The notes under the pieces were generated by a model. That model worked only from the letters and a program-made list of their open reading frames with translations. It was not told where the DNA came from and did not search any database. A program made the position numbers and the translations under genes. From Gammaproteobacteria bacterium (GTDB lineage: Bacteria; Pseudomonadota; Gammaproteobacteria; UBA11654), in contig PBEI01000021.1 in the NCBI GenBank assembly GCA_002718375.1, positions 1 through 30,619 of the forward strand: DNA of 30,619 bases, read 5' to 3'. This document shows, one piece after another, positions 16,651-26,724 of the stretch (position 1 is the first letter of the stretch; the number at the start of each line of letters is the position of its first letter).

Positions 16651-17230
16651 CTAATTCAGCTGTTCAGTTGAAATTTGAGCCATCTCATTTGTCGTTTCTG
16701 ATTCTAGATCTAAGCTCAGGTTTTGTGGCTCTTTAATGTCTGGTAGGTCTGGTAACTCACTCAGTTTTTCTAAACCAAAATAGTCTAAAAACTCATTTGT
16801 AGTTGAGAACATTGCAGGCTTACCAGGCACATCTCGGTAACCAACAATTTTGATCCAATTACGATCTGTAAGTGTTCGCATAATGCTACTGCTTACTGAG
16901 ACACCCCTTATTGATTCGATGTCTCCTCTTGTGACAGGCTGATTGTAAACTATGATAGATAATGTTTCCATTAAAGCCCTTGAATATCTTGGTGTTTTTT
17001 CAGCATAGATGATATTTAAAAAGTCATTGATGGATGATTTTGCTTGTATTCTAAAACCACTCGCAACTCTGGATATTTCAATTTCTTTATTTTCATAATC
17101 ATTTTTCAGTGAGTCAATTGCTTCAAGGATATCTGCTTTAGTACATGATTCTTTTGAATTGATTATTTTATGTATCCGATCTGCAGACAGGGGTTCGCCA
17201 GAAGATAGCAATAATGCTTCAACGATATTT

Positions 17231-17244
<14 letters not shown>
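16651..17244 (-). CDS. scpB: Segregation and condensation protein B
   Basis: A winged-helix dimer that binds the kleisin ScpA in the Smc-ScpAB condensin. It has 197 residues. IVEALLLSSGEPLSADRI at the N-terminus is the ScpB signature. RYSRALMETLSIIVYNQPVT and IESIRGVSVSSSIMRTLTDR form the second winged helix, and PGKPAMFSTTNEFLDYFGL is close to the family's GRPxLYxTTxxFLxxFGL. A frame opening 14 codons earlier adds a stretch unlike any ScpB; ATG 17244 is chosen because AAGGAG lies four bases upstream. It overlaps scpA by 14 nt and is the last gene of the smc-zipA-ligA-scpA-scpB run. Confidence 0.95.
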
Positions 17245-20066
<2,822 letters not shown>

Positions 20067-20537
20067 TTATTCATTTGTAATATTTTCAAGCAATACGCCA
20101 TTGAGCTGTTTCAGTACCATGTCAGAATCTTTCTCCATTTGATCTGAAATATGTCTATCGAAGATGTGATTCTTCGCAATATAGAAAAATGTAAAGCCTT
20201 TGATTTCCTTATCATTTTTGAAATAACCAGGTTCGTTTAAATTTGCTACATAATATGATGAATCTGCGTTTATTTTTTTTTCAAATATTCCACTGCTATT
20301 CAATTTCAACTCATAGTTTTTAAATATTTGTATCAGTTCTTTCAAGCTTAAATCATTTTCTGAAAGTGATATTCTTCGACTCGGTGTATTCGTTTTTTGG
20401 TTGTTTATGTCATTGATGACTATTTTTTCATGAATGTTTATTTCACGATTTGGTTTTTCTTTCGCTTTTTTGTTGAATAGTAGTATCAGTAAAAGTATGA
20501 CGAAAACTAATGTCAGTATAACCCACGCTATATCCAT
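20067..20537 (-). CDS. zipA: Small ZipA-like cell division protein
   Basis: A membrane tether for FtsZ in the gammaproteobacterial divisome. It has only 156 residues against 328 in E. coli. Residues 4-21 are a strongly hydrophobic N-terminal anchor, then FNKKAKEK is basic. The linker (about 25-60) lacks the long Pro/Gln-rich region of model ZipA. YYVANLNEPGYF (95-106) matches the family's LANMVKPGTF, and GFTFFYI fits the next strand. The protein stops at LNGVLLENITNE, near the place where ZipA has GGxLLDE, so the last helix of the usual domain seems to be missing. The name rests on this partial match, on topology and on position between smc and ligA. It overlaps smc by one base (TGATG). Confidence 0.72.
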   Translation of the reverse strand: MDIAWVILTLVFVILLLILLFNKKAKEKPNREINIHEKIVINDINNQKTNTPSRRISLSENDLSLKELIQIFKNYELKLNSSGIFEKKINADSSYYVANLNEPGYFKNDKEIKGFTFFYIAKNHIFDRHISDQMEKDSDMVLKQLNGVLLENITNE

Positions 20538-23257
20538 CAGGATGCTTCGGGCGTTTCTGATAGCTCAATGGCCTCATCGAGGTCAACTGAAACCAGCCTT
20601 GAAACACCTGGCTCACTCATTGTTACACCGATTAATTGTTTGGTGAGTTCCATTGTTGTTTTATTGTGTGTAATGACAACAAACTGAACATTGCTACTCA
20701 TTTCTTTTACAATTTCACAGAATCTAGCCACATTTGTGTCATCGAGAGGTGCATCAACCTCGTCCAGAAGACAAAAAGGTGCTGGGTTTAGTTCAAATAT
20801 AGAGAATAAGAGTGCAACAGCAGTCAAAGCTTTTTCACCACCAGAAAGAAGGTGAATATTGCTGTTTCTCTTACCAGGGGGTCTCGCCATGACAAAAACA
20901 CCGCCATTCAACGCATCATTGTCTTCAAGTTCAAGGTAGGCTTTACCGCCATCAAATAGCCGCGGAAAGTGTTTTGAAAGCCCTTCATTAACTTTCTCAA
21001 AAGTTTCAGTGAATCGAGATTTTGATTCATCATCAATTTGTTTGATTGCACTGGTTAACGTCTCCAGTGCTCGATTAAGATCTTCAAATTGTTCATCAAG
21101 TTTTTCCATTCGCTTGCTTTCTTCCTTAAATTCAGCCTCAGCAGCAAGATTAATCGCACCAAGACGATCGATTCCCCTTAATATTTTTTCAAGTTCTAAT
21201 GAAAGCGAATCCAGGGTCATATCTTTACTAGATGATTTTTCATCAATGGATGCATAATCAAGACCCATAGAAATCAGCTGTTCATTTAAAGATTCCTTTC
21301 TGACCTCATATTCTTTTTGTTTCAGTTTATATTTTTCTACGTCCTCTCTTGCTTGGTTTACTGATGCGTTTAGATTCGTTCGATCGACTTCTTGGTTTCT
21401 TAAATGTGACTGCATTTCTTCTTGTTTTTTTCTCTCAATCTCTAGAGATTTCTCACTTTCTAAGCTCATATTGAGAAGGGACTCCAGTTCTAGCTTCTGA
21501 TCATCATTGATCGATGTTTGAGGATTTTCCTTTGCTGTTAATTCCAGTGATCTTGATTTTAGTTGAGTCATCTGCGCTTCTAATCTGGTGATGGCAGTTT
21601 GAAGTCCTTGTTGTGAAGTTTTGAGCGACTCTGTTTTTAGTTCAGCGTCTTGAACCCTCTCCCTTAAATTTGTCAGTTTCTGGCTATGAGTATTTCTAAG
21701 ATTCGCCAAATTAACTTTCTTTTGGTCAGATTGATTTTTCTTTTCAGTTAATTCATCAATTAATAGCTTTGTTTGTGCAGTGATTTCTTTGGATTTAGAA
21801 AGTTGTTCTTCATTCTCGGCGATTTTTAATTCAGTATCCTCGTATTCAGATGATAGTTGATTAATTTTATCCTCAAGTCGATTAATCTGATTGCTTATCT
21901 TTTGTGATGTTTCTTTACCGAAATCAGCGATTGATTCTTCTAATGAAGACTTCAAAGCCATAAAACTGTCCTTGAGCTGATGAACATTTATGATGATTTG
22001 TTTTTGACGGTTTTGTTCTGTAGATTGCTTATCTAGGAGATTGATCCTAACTGACTCACTTTCAAAAGTTGTCTTCAATTCATTGAGCTCTGTTCGGAGT
22101 CGTTCATTTAGCTCATCTTCTGTAATCAAACTATCAGAAGTAGTTTTTAGTTCATTTTCAAGTTGAGATAAATTAATTTTATTTGCTTGATTAGAGTTGT
22201 TTTTTGAGTCAAGTTCAGCATTGATTCTTTCCAATTCAATCTGATCCTCAGAGTATTCAACTTTAATACGATCGAGTTCTTTCTTGATTTCCTGAGCATT
22301 GATTGATTTTTGAGATTCCAATTCCTTTTCATATTCAATTGATTGCTCGATCCTTGCAATATTGGCTTGAATCTCAAAATGATCTTTTTGTTTAAAATTA
22401 AAAGACTCATTTACTTCGTTATTTTTAATACGAAGTTCTTCTATATCAGCTTCAACTTTTCTAAGTTTTGTCAGTCGATCATCATATGTATCCCTATAAG
22501 ATTTTGATTCGCTATCATTCTGCTCTAATTTTTTATCGATATCGGAAATTTTGCAGTAGATAATCTCGCCTTCTATATCTTTTTCTCTGTTCTTGAGTTC
22601 TTTATATTTTTCAGCATCTCTTGCTTGTTTCTTTAATCGCATGATTTGTTTATCAATCTCTTCCTTTAGATCATTGAGTCGATTTAAGTTCTCTCTGGTA
22701 TTTTTAATTCTCGATTCGGTTTCTTTTCTTTTTTGTTTGTATTTTGAAATCCCAGATGCCTCTTCTAAGAAAACCCTCATTTCATCTGGCTTTGCTTCAA
22801 TCAAACTAGAAATCATCGCTTGTTGAACGATGGCATAGCTTCTAGGCCCTAAACCAGTGCCTAAGAAAAGATTGGTAATGTCTTTTCTTCTGCATTTTGT
22901 TCCATTGAGATAATATTCTGATTGGCCATCTCTCGTAATCACTCTTCGTGTTGATATTTCATTGTATTGAGCGAATTCACCAACAATTTTCTTTTCTGAA
23001 TTATCAAAGAAAAGCTCAATCGAAGCATTGCTGACAGGCTTTCTTGATGCGGACCCATTGAAAATTACATCTGACATTGACTCGCCTCTAAGATATTTAG
23101 CGGATGATTCACCTAGAACCCATCTAACAGCGTCAATAACATTGGATTTGCCGCATCCATTTGGCCCAACGATCCCTACTAAATTTGAAGGCAGAGTCAG
23201 TGTTGTCGGTTCTACGAACGTTTTAAAGCCTGAAAGTTTGATTTTACTGAGACGCAT
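20537..23257 (-). CDS. smc: Chromosome segregation ATPase Smc, apparently without hinge domain
   Basis: The core of the Smc-ScpAB condensin that extrudes and organises chromosomal DNA. It has 906 residues, whereas bacterial Smc is usually about 1150-1200. The N-terminal head is complete: Walker A GPNGCGKS (31-38), VQQAMI (144-149) as Q-loop, and FLEEASGISKYK (163-174). The C-terminal head is also complete: LSGGEKA signature (804-810), Walker B and D-loop FCLLDEVDAPLDD (828-840) with Glu833, and His864 in VITHNK. GIDRLGAINLAAEAEF (695-710) is the usual joint region. Between about 176 and 690 the chain has four Gly (230, 447, 551, 665) and one Pro (579) and looks like coiled coil throughout. 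No stretch resembles the Gly-rich globular hinge, which normally sits mid-chain. The reading frame is unbroken. It is first in the operon with zipA, ligA, scpA and scpB; there is no Shine-Dalgarno sequence before the ATG. Confidence 0.93.
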   Translation of the reverse strand: MRLSKIKLSGFKTFVEPTTLTLPSNLVGIVGPNGCGKSNVIDAVRWVLGESSAKYLRGESMSDVIFNGSASRKPVSNASIELFFDNSEKKIVGEFAQYNEISTRRVITRDGQSEYYLNGTKCRRKDITNLFLGTGLGPRSYAIVQQAMISSLIEAKPDEMRVFLEEASGISKYKQKRKETESRIKNTRENLNRLNDLKEEIDKQIMRLKKQARDAEKYKELKNREKDIEGEIIYCKISDIDKKLEQNDSESKSYRDTYDDRLTKLRKVEADIEELRIKNNEVNESFNFKQKDHFEIQANIARIEQSIEYEKELESQKSINAQEIKKELDRIKVEYSEDQIELERINAELDSKNNSNQANKINLSQLENELKTTSDSLITEDELNERLRTELNELKTTFESESVRINLLDKQSTEQNRQKQIIINVHQLKDSFMALKSSLEESIADFGKETSQKISNQINRLEDKINQLSSEYEDTELKIAENEEQLSKSKEITAQTKLLIDELTEKKNQSDQKKVNLANLRNTHSQKLTNLRERVQDAELKTESLKTSQQGLQTAITRLEAQMTQLKSRSLELTAKENPQTSINDDQKLELESLLNMSLESEKSLEIERKKQEEMQSHLRNQEVDRTNLNASVNQAREDVEKYKLKQKEYEVRKESLNEQLISMGLDYASIDEKSSSKDMTLDSLSLELEKILRGIDRLGAINLAAEAEFKEESKRMEKLDEQFEDLNRALETLTSAIKQIDDESKSRFTETFEKVNEGLSKHFPRLFDGGKAYLELEDNDALNGGVFVMARPPGKRNSNIHLLSGGEKALTAVALLFSIFELNPAPFCLLDEVDAPLDDTNVARFCEIVKEMSSNVQFVVITHNKTTMELTKQLIGVTMSEPGVSRLVSVDLDEAIELSETPEAS

Positions 23258-23341
23258 ACAACACTATTAAAAGATAATGGTTCATTTTAAAATATATTGT
23301 TTCTTATATACATATTTAAATTGAAAAAATGAGGCAATAAC
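23258..23341. promoter_or_regulatory. smc / queF divergent spacer
   Basis: Eighty-four very AT-rich base pairs must hold promoters in both directions. Several TATA-like hexamers occur on both strands (for example TATATA at 23315-23320), but none has a convincing -35, so no promoter is assigned. On the queF side GAGG at 23331-23334 lies seven bases before the ATG, a clear ribosome binding site. On the smc side no Shine-Dalgarno sequence is present. Confidence 0.4.
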
Positions 23342-23728
23342 ATGAATCAAGAATCCAATAAAAATCTTCTAGAGACATTTGACAATCCAAATATCCATGA
23401 TGATTTCTTAGTTAAGATAAAAATTCCTGAATTTACATGCTTGTGCCCAATGACTGGTCAGCCTGATTTTGCGAAAATGTATCTTGAATATGTTCCTGAG
23501 AAACTTTGCGTTGAATTGAAATCGCTTAAACTTTACATGGCCTCATATCGTGATAAAGGTGCATATCATGAAGCTGTCACTGGAACAATTTATAGACACT
23601 TAATGGATTTACTGTCACCCAGGTATCTACATTTTAAGTCAAAATTTAATGTGCGAGGCGGCATCTATACAGATGTAGAGTTTATGCATCGAGATAGTGA
23701 CTGGAATCCTAAAAACAAAATAAAATAA
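23342..23728 (+). CDS. queF: preQ0 reductase QueF, short (type I) form
   Basis: NADPH-dependent 7-cyano-7-deazaguanine reductase, making preQ1 for queuosine in tRNA. It has 128 residues. FTCLCPMTGQPDF (31-43) contains catalytic Cys35 and Asp42 (Bacillus FTSLCPKTGQPD). ELKSLKLYMASYRDKGAYHE (58-77) is the QueF substrate motif, and PRYLHFKSKFNVRGGI matches the C-terminal strand. This is the single-domain form of about 130-165 residues. E. coli and many gammaproteobacteria have the two-domain form of about 280 residues, so this lineage differs. GAGG seven bases upstream supports the start. preQ0 formation genes (queC, queD, queE) are not in the window. Confidence 0.94.
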   Translation: MNQESNKNLLETFDNPNIHDDFLVKIKIPEFTCLCPMTGQPDFAKMYLEYVPEKLCVELKSLKLYMASYRDKGAYHEAVTGTIYRHLMDLLSPRYLHFKSKFNVRGGIYTDVEFMHRDSDWNPKNKIK

Positions 23729-23767
23729 TTAAGAACAGATATCTATTCACAAAATTGTTTTTCAGAG

Positions 23768-23773
23768 TATAAT
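23768..23773 (+). promoter_or_regulatory. Putative dksA promoter -10 element
   Basis: A perfect TATAAT in the 72-bp queF-dksA spacer. The -35 region (ATTCAC at 23745-23750 with a 17-bp spacer) is poor. The expected start near 23780 would give a leader of about 20 nt. dksA may therefore be transcribed alone or with queF. Confidence 0.4.
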
Positions 23774-23800
23774 TTTTCTTTTTTCAAAATTACTACATCA

Positions 23801-24259
23801 ATGCCAAGAAAGAAAACACAAAAAGAATATGGTTCACTTCTCGAGCAATTCGGGATGAAGCCATATAAAACAAAGGCAAGAGAAAAGTATATGTCAAAGC
23901 CACAACTGAAGCATTTTAAAAAGCTTCTTCTGGCATGGAAAGGGCAATTAGAAATTGAGGCTGAGGAAACAGTAAAACATTTAAAGACTGACAGCAATAA
24001 CTTGGCTGATCCAAATGATCGTGCGACTCAAGAATCAGAATTTGGACTAGAACTTAGAACACGAGATCGAGAAAGAAAACTTCTAAGAAAGATTCAAGTT
24101 TCTCTTGTCAAGATTGATGAGGGCACATTTGGATACTGTGAAGAAACTGGAGAAGAGATCGGCCTAAAGCGACTTGAGGCAAGGCCAGTTGCTACATATA
24201 CTCTCGAAGCCCAGGAGCGAAGAGAAATTACCGAGAAGCAGTTTAAAGATACAAGATAA
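23801..24259 (+). CDS. dksA: RNA polymerase-binding transcription factor DksA, lacking three zinc cysteines
   Basis: A ppGpp cofactor that enters the RNA polymerase secondary channel. It has 152 residues (E. coli 151). PYKTKAREKYMSKPQLKHF (21-39) corresponds to the E. coli N-terminal segment, and the coiled-coil tip DPNDRA keeps Asp70, Asp73 and Ala75, needed for activity. LELRTRDRERKLLRKI is strongly conserved. In the globular part the E. coli zinc ligands C114, C117, C135 and C138 read Cys113, Thr116, Thr134 and Ala137, in YCEETGEEIG and ARPVATYTLEAQ. Zinc binding is therefore unlikely. Similar zinc-free types are known, such as P. aeruginosa DksA2 and many alphaproteobacterial forms. No Shine-Dalgarno sequence is visible. 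The stop codon abuts the pnp stop on the other strand. Confidence 0.94.
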   Translation: MPRKKTQKEYGSLLEQFGMKPYKTKAREKYMSKPQLKHFKKLLLAWKGQLEIEAEETVKHLKTDSNNLADPNDRATQESEFGLELRTRDRERKLLRKIQVSLVKIDEGTFGYCEETGEEIGLKRLEARPVATYTLEAQERREITEKQFKDTR

Positions 24260-26341
24260 TTAATCTTTAATTGCTTTCATTGAAAGCCTGATCCGATTTT
24301 GACGATCAACTTCAATCACCTTGACATTAATTACTTGTCCTACGCTGAGCACATCATCAACTGACTCTACTCGTTCTTCAGAGATCTCAGAAATATGAAC
24401 CAGACCATCTTTACCTGGAAGGATTGTAACAAATGCTCCAAAATCCATAATTTTAGCTACTCTTCCTTCATAGATTTTATCGACCTCAACATCAGCGGTG
24501 AGTAATTCTATTTTCTCTTTTGCTTTAAGGCCTGATTCTTGATCCACAGATGCAATCGTAACAATTCCATCATCATTGATATCGACTTGGGCTCCAGTTA
24601 CTTCAGTGATTGATCTTATTGTTGCTCCACCTTTTCCTATTACGTCTCGTATTTTATCCTTAGGTACCGTCATGCTAATAATAGATGGTGCATAAGGTGA
24701 GTACTCCTCTGACGGTGATGATATGGCATCATTCATTATCTTAAGAATATGGTCTTTTGCGTCTTTTGCCTGACTGAGTGCATCTTTCATGATTTCTTCA
24801 GTAATACCAGCTATCTTTATGTCCATTTGAAGTGCAGTGATTCCATTGTCAGTACCTGCAACTTTAAAGTCCATATCACCAAGATGATCTTCATCGCCCA
24901 GAATATCAGTCAAGACTTTATAATTATCACCTTCCATGACCAGTCCCATTGCAATGCCTGCAACGTGTGACTTGATTGGAACACCGGCATGCATCAATGA
25001 GAGGCTTGAACCACAAACTGTGGCCATAGAGCTAGAACCATTGGATTCAGTTATTTCAGAGACAATTCTGATCGTATATGGATATTCATCCATATTTGGT
25101 AATACAGCTTCTAAGGCCCTTCTGGCTAATTTGCCGTGACCTATCTCTCTTCTTTTCGGTGAACCCATGAATCCAACTTCACCGACAGAGTATGGTGGGA
25201 AATTGTAGTGAAGCATAAACTTATCTTTGTATTCACCTTCAAGTGCATCGATGATTTGAGATGATCTTTCTGAACCCAATGTTGTTACTACAATAGACTG
25301 CGTTTCACCTCGAGTAAATAAAGCAGATCCATGTGTTCTCTCAAGAACATTGATATCAACATTGATATCTCTGACTGTTTTAGTATCTCGTCCATCAATT
25401 CTTGGTTCGCCATTGAGTATTTTTGATCGAACAGTCTCTTTCTCGATTTTTTTGATTTCAGATGCAATATCATCTTTAGAGATTTCTTCATCTGTCTCAG
25501 CAATTCGTTCAATTGTGTTTTTCTTGATATCTGCAAGACGATTAGATCTTTCAGACTTTTCAACAATCGAGTATGCGCTTTCAATATCAGTACCAGCAAT
25601 CTCTTTGACTTTATTTTTTAATGTTTCATCTTTTTCAATTTCATCAAGAATCCATTTTTCTTTGCCTGCTTTCTTAACCAGATCATTAATGCCATCGATA
25701 ATTTTCTTTATCTCATTGTGTCCATTCATTACGCAATCAAGCATGACTTCTTCAGAAAGCTCTTTTGCTTCAGATTCAACCATAAGAATGGCATCTGTTG
25801 ATCCTGCAACAACTAAGTCAAGTGCAGAATTCTCCATTTCTGATACGGTCGGATTTATGACTGACTTGTTGTCTATATATCCAACTCTTACGCCAGCAAT
25901 AGGACCATTGAATGGTATGTCTGAAATAGATAATGCTGCTGATGCAGCAATCATTGAGATTACGTCAGTTTGCACCTCAGGATTAAGACTCATAACAGTT
26001 ATAACAACTTGAACCTCATTCAAGAAATCATCTCTGAATGATGGCCTTAGAGGCCTATCAATTAATCTTGAGATGAGCGTTTCCTTTTCCGATGGCCTGC
26101 CTTCTCTTTTAAAGAATCCACCTGGAATTTTCCCAGCTGCGTATGTTTTTTCTTGATAATTTACCGACAGTGGAAAGAAGCTTTGATTTTCTGCTGCTTC
26201 TCTTTTTGCTGCAACAGTTGCCAGGACAGTAGTGCCATCGCATGATGCCATCACTGCTCCGTTTGCCTGTCTTGCTACTTTTCCTGTTTCGAGGGTGATT
26301 TTTTGATCATTGACTATGATCTCGCTAGATATTTGATTCAC
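24260..26341 (-). CDS. pnp: Polynucleotide phosphorylase
   Basis: A phosphorolytic 3'-5' exoribonuclease forming a trimeric ring. It has 693 residues (E. coli 711). First RNase PH domain: GKVARQANGAVMASCDGTTV and FKREGRPSEKETLISRLIDR. An all-helical linker follows. The second RNase PH domain has RIDGRDTKTVRDI, ALFTRGETQSIVVTTLG and the SNGSSSMATVCGSSL region. The KH domain is IRDVIGKGGATIRSITEVTG and the S1 domain YEGRVAKIMDFGAFVTILPG. The chain ends right after S1, without the acidic tail of the E. coli enzyme. The start codon is GTG (26341-26339) with AGGA six bases upstream. A small hairpin precedes this site. Position after rpsO is conserved. Confidence 0.98.
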   Translation of the reverse strand: MNQISSEIIVNDQKITLETGKVARQANGAVMASCDGTTVLATVAAKREAAENQSFFPLSVNYQEKTYAAGKIPGGFFKREGRPSEKETLISRLIDRPLRPSFRDDFLNEVQVVITVMSLNPEVQTDVISMIAASAALSISDIPFNGPIAGVRVGYIDNKSVINPTVSEMENSALDLVVAGSTDAILMVESEAKELSEEVMLDCVMNGHNEIKKIIDGINDLVKKAGKEKWILDEIEKDETLKNKVKEIAGTDIESAYSIVEKSERSNRLADIKKNTIERIAETDEEISKDDIASEIKKIEKETVRSKILNGEPRIDGRDTKTVRDINVDINVLERTHGSALFTRGETQSIVVTTLGSERSSQIIDALEGEYKDKFMLHYNFPPYSVGEVGFMGSPKRREIGHGKLARRALEAVLPNMDEYPYTIRIVSEITESNGSSSMATVCGSSLSLMHAGVPIKSHVAGIAMGLVMEGDNYKVLTDILGDEDHLGDMDFKVAGTDNGITALQMDIKIAGITEEIMKDALSQAKDAKDHILKIMNDAISSPSEEYSPYAPSIISMTVPKDKIRDVIGKGGATIRSITEVTGAQVDINDDGIVTIASVDQESGLKAKEKIELLTADVEVDKIYEGRVAKIMDFGAFVTILPGKDGLVHISEISEERVESVDDVLSVGQVINVKVIEVDRQNRIRLSMKAIKD

Positions 26342-26359
26342 TGACTTTCCTTCCTTTTT

Positions 26360-26375
26360 ATGGTCAATCGACCAT
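26360..26375 (-). promoter_or_regulatory. Small hairpin in the rpsO-pnp spacer
   Basis: ATGGTC (26360-26365) and GACCAT (26370-26375) form a perfect 6-bp stem with a 4-nt loop, between the rpsO stop and the pnp Shine-Dalgarno region. On the transcribed strand it is followed by AAAAAGG, not a U-run, so it is not an intrinsic terminator. In E. coli a larger RNase III-cut hairpin in the pnp leader mediates PNPase autoregulation. This stem is too short for a standard RNase III site, so the parallel is only positional. Confidence 0.4.
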
Positions 26376-26384
26376 TGATATGAC

Positions 26385-26654
26385 TTACTTTCTCAATCCA
26401 AGATCAGATATTAATTGTTTATACAATGAAAAGTCCTTTGATTTAAGGTAATCAAGAAGCTTCCTTCGTTTGTTTACCATCATCAATAGGCCTCTACGAG
26501 AATGATTGTCTTTCTTATGAGTCTTAAAATGATTAGTTAATGATTCAATTTTTTGAGTCAAAAGTGCGACTTGGACATTGGGAGAACCAGTGTCCATTTC
26601 TGAAGTTTTATACCTATCAATCACTTCTCTTTTTTTATCTGTATCTAGTGTCAT
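26385..26654 (-). CDS. rpsO: 30S ribosomal protein S15
   Basis: A primary 16S rRNA-binding protein of the 30S platform. It has 89 residues, the same as E. coli including the initiator Met. [19 protein letters not shown] (21-39), [20 protein letters not shown] (45-64) and LLDYLKSKD are close to invariant family segments. The four-helix layout is kept. A 70-nt spacer before it holds a possible promoter, matching the separate rpsO promoter seen in E. coli. No Shine-Dalgarno sequence: the 12 bases before the ATG are only A and T. Confidence 0.98.
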   Translation of the reverse strand: MTLDTDKKREVIDRYKTSEMDTGSPNVQVALLTQKIESLTNHFKTHKKDNHSRRGLLMMVNKRRKLLDYLKSKDFSLYKQLISDLGLRK

Positions 26655-26684
26655 ATTTAATAATATTTAATAATTTCAGTCGCT

Positions 26685-26712
26685 ATTCTACATAGTTTAA
26701 ACATTACAACAA
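26685..26712 (-). promoter_or_regulatory. Putative rpsO promoter
   Basis: On the minus strand TTGTTG (26712-26707) and TAGAAT (26690-26685) are separated by 16 bp, within the 70-nt truB-rpsO spacer. The -10 matches five of six consensus bases, the -35 three of six. An internal promoter before rpsO is known in E. coli, which supports the placement. Confidence 0.35.
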
Positions 26713-26724
26713 CAAGTTAATGAA

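Noticed and set aside
20537..23257. Short Smc caused by a frameshift or a gene split in two
   Set aside because: Both head halves lie in one unbroken frame, with zipA overlapping the stop; no hinge remnant is visible in mid-chain. An in-frame assembly deletion cannot be excluded from one sequence.
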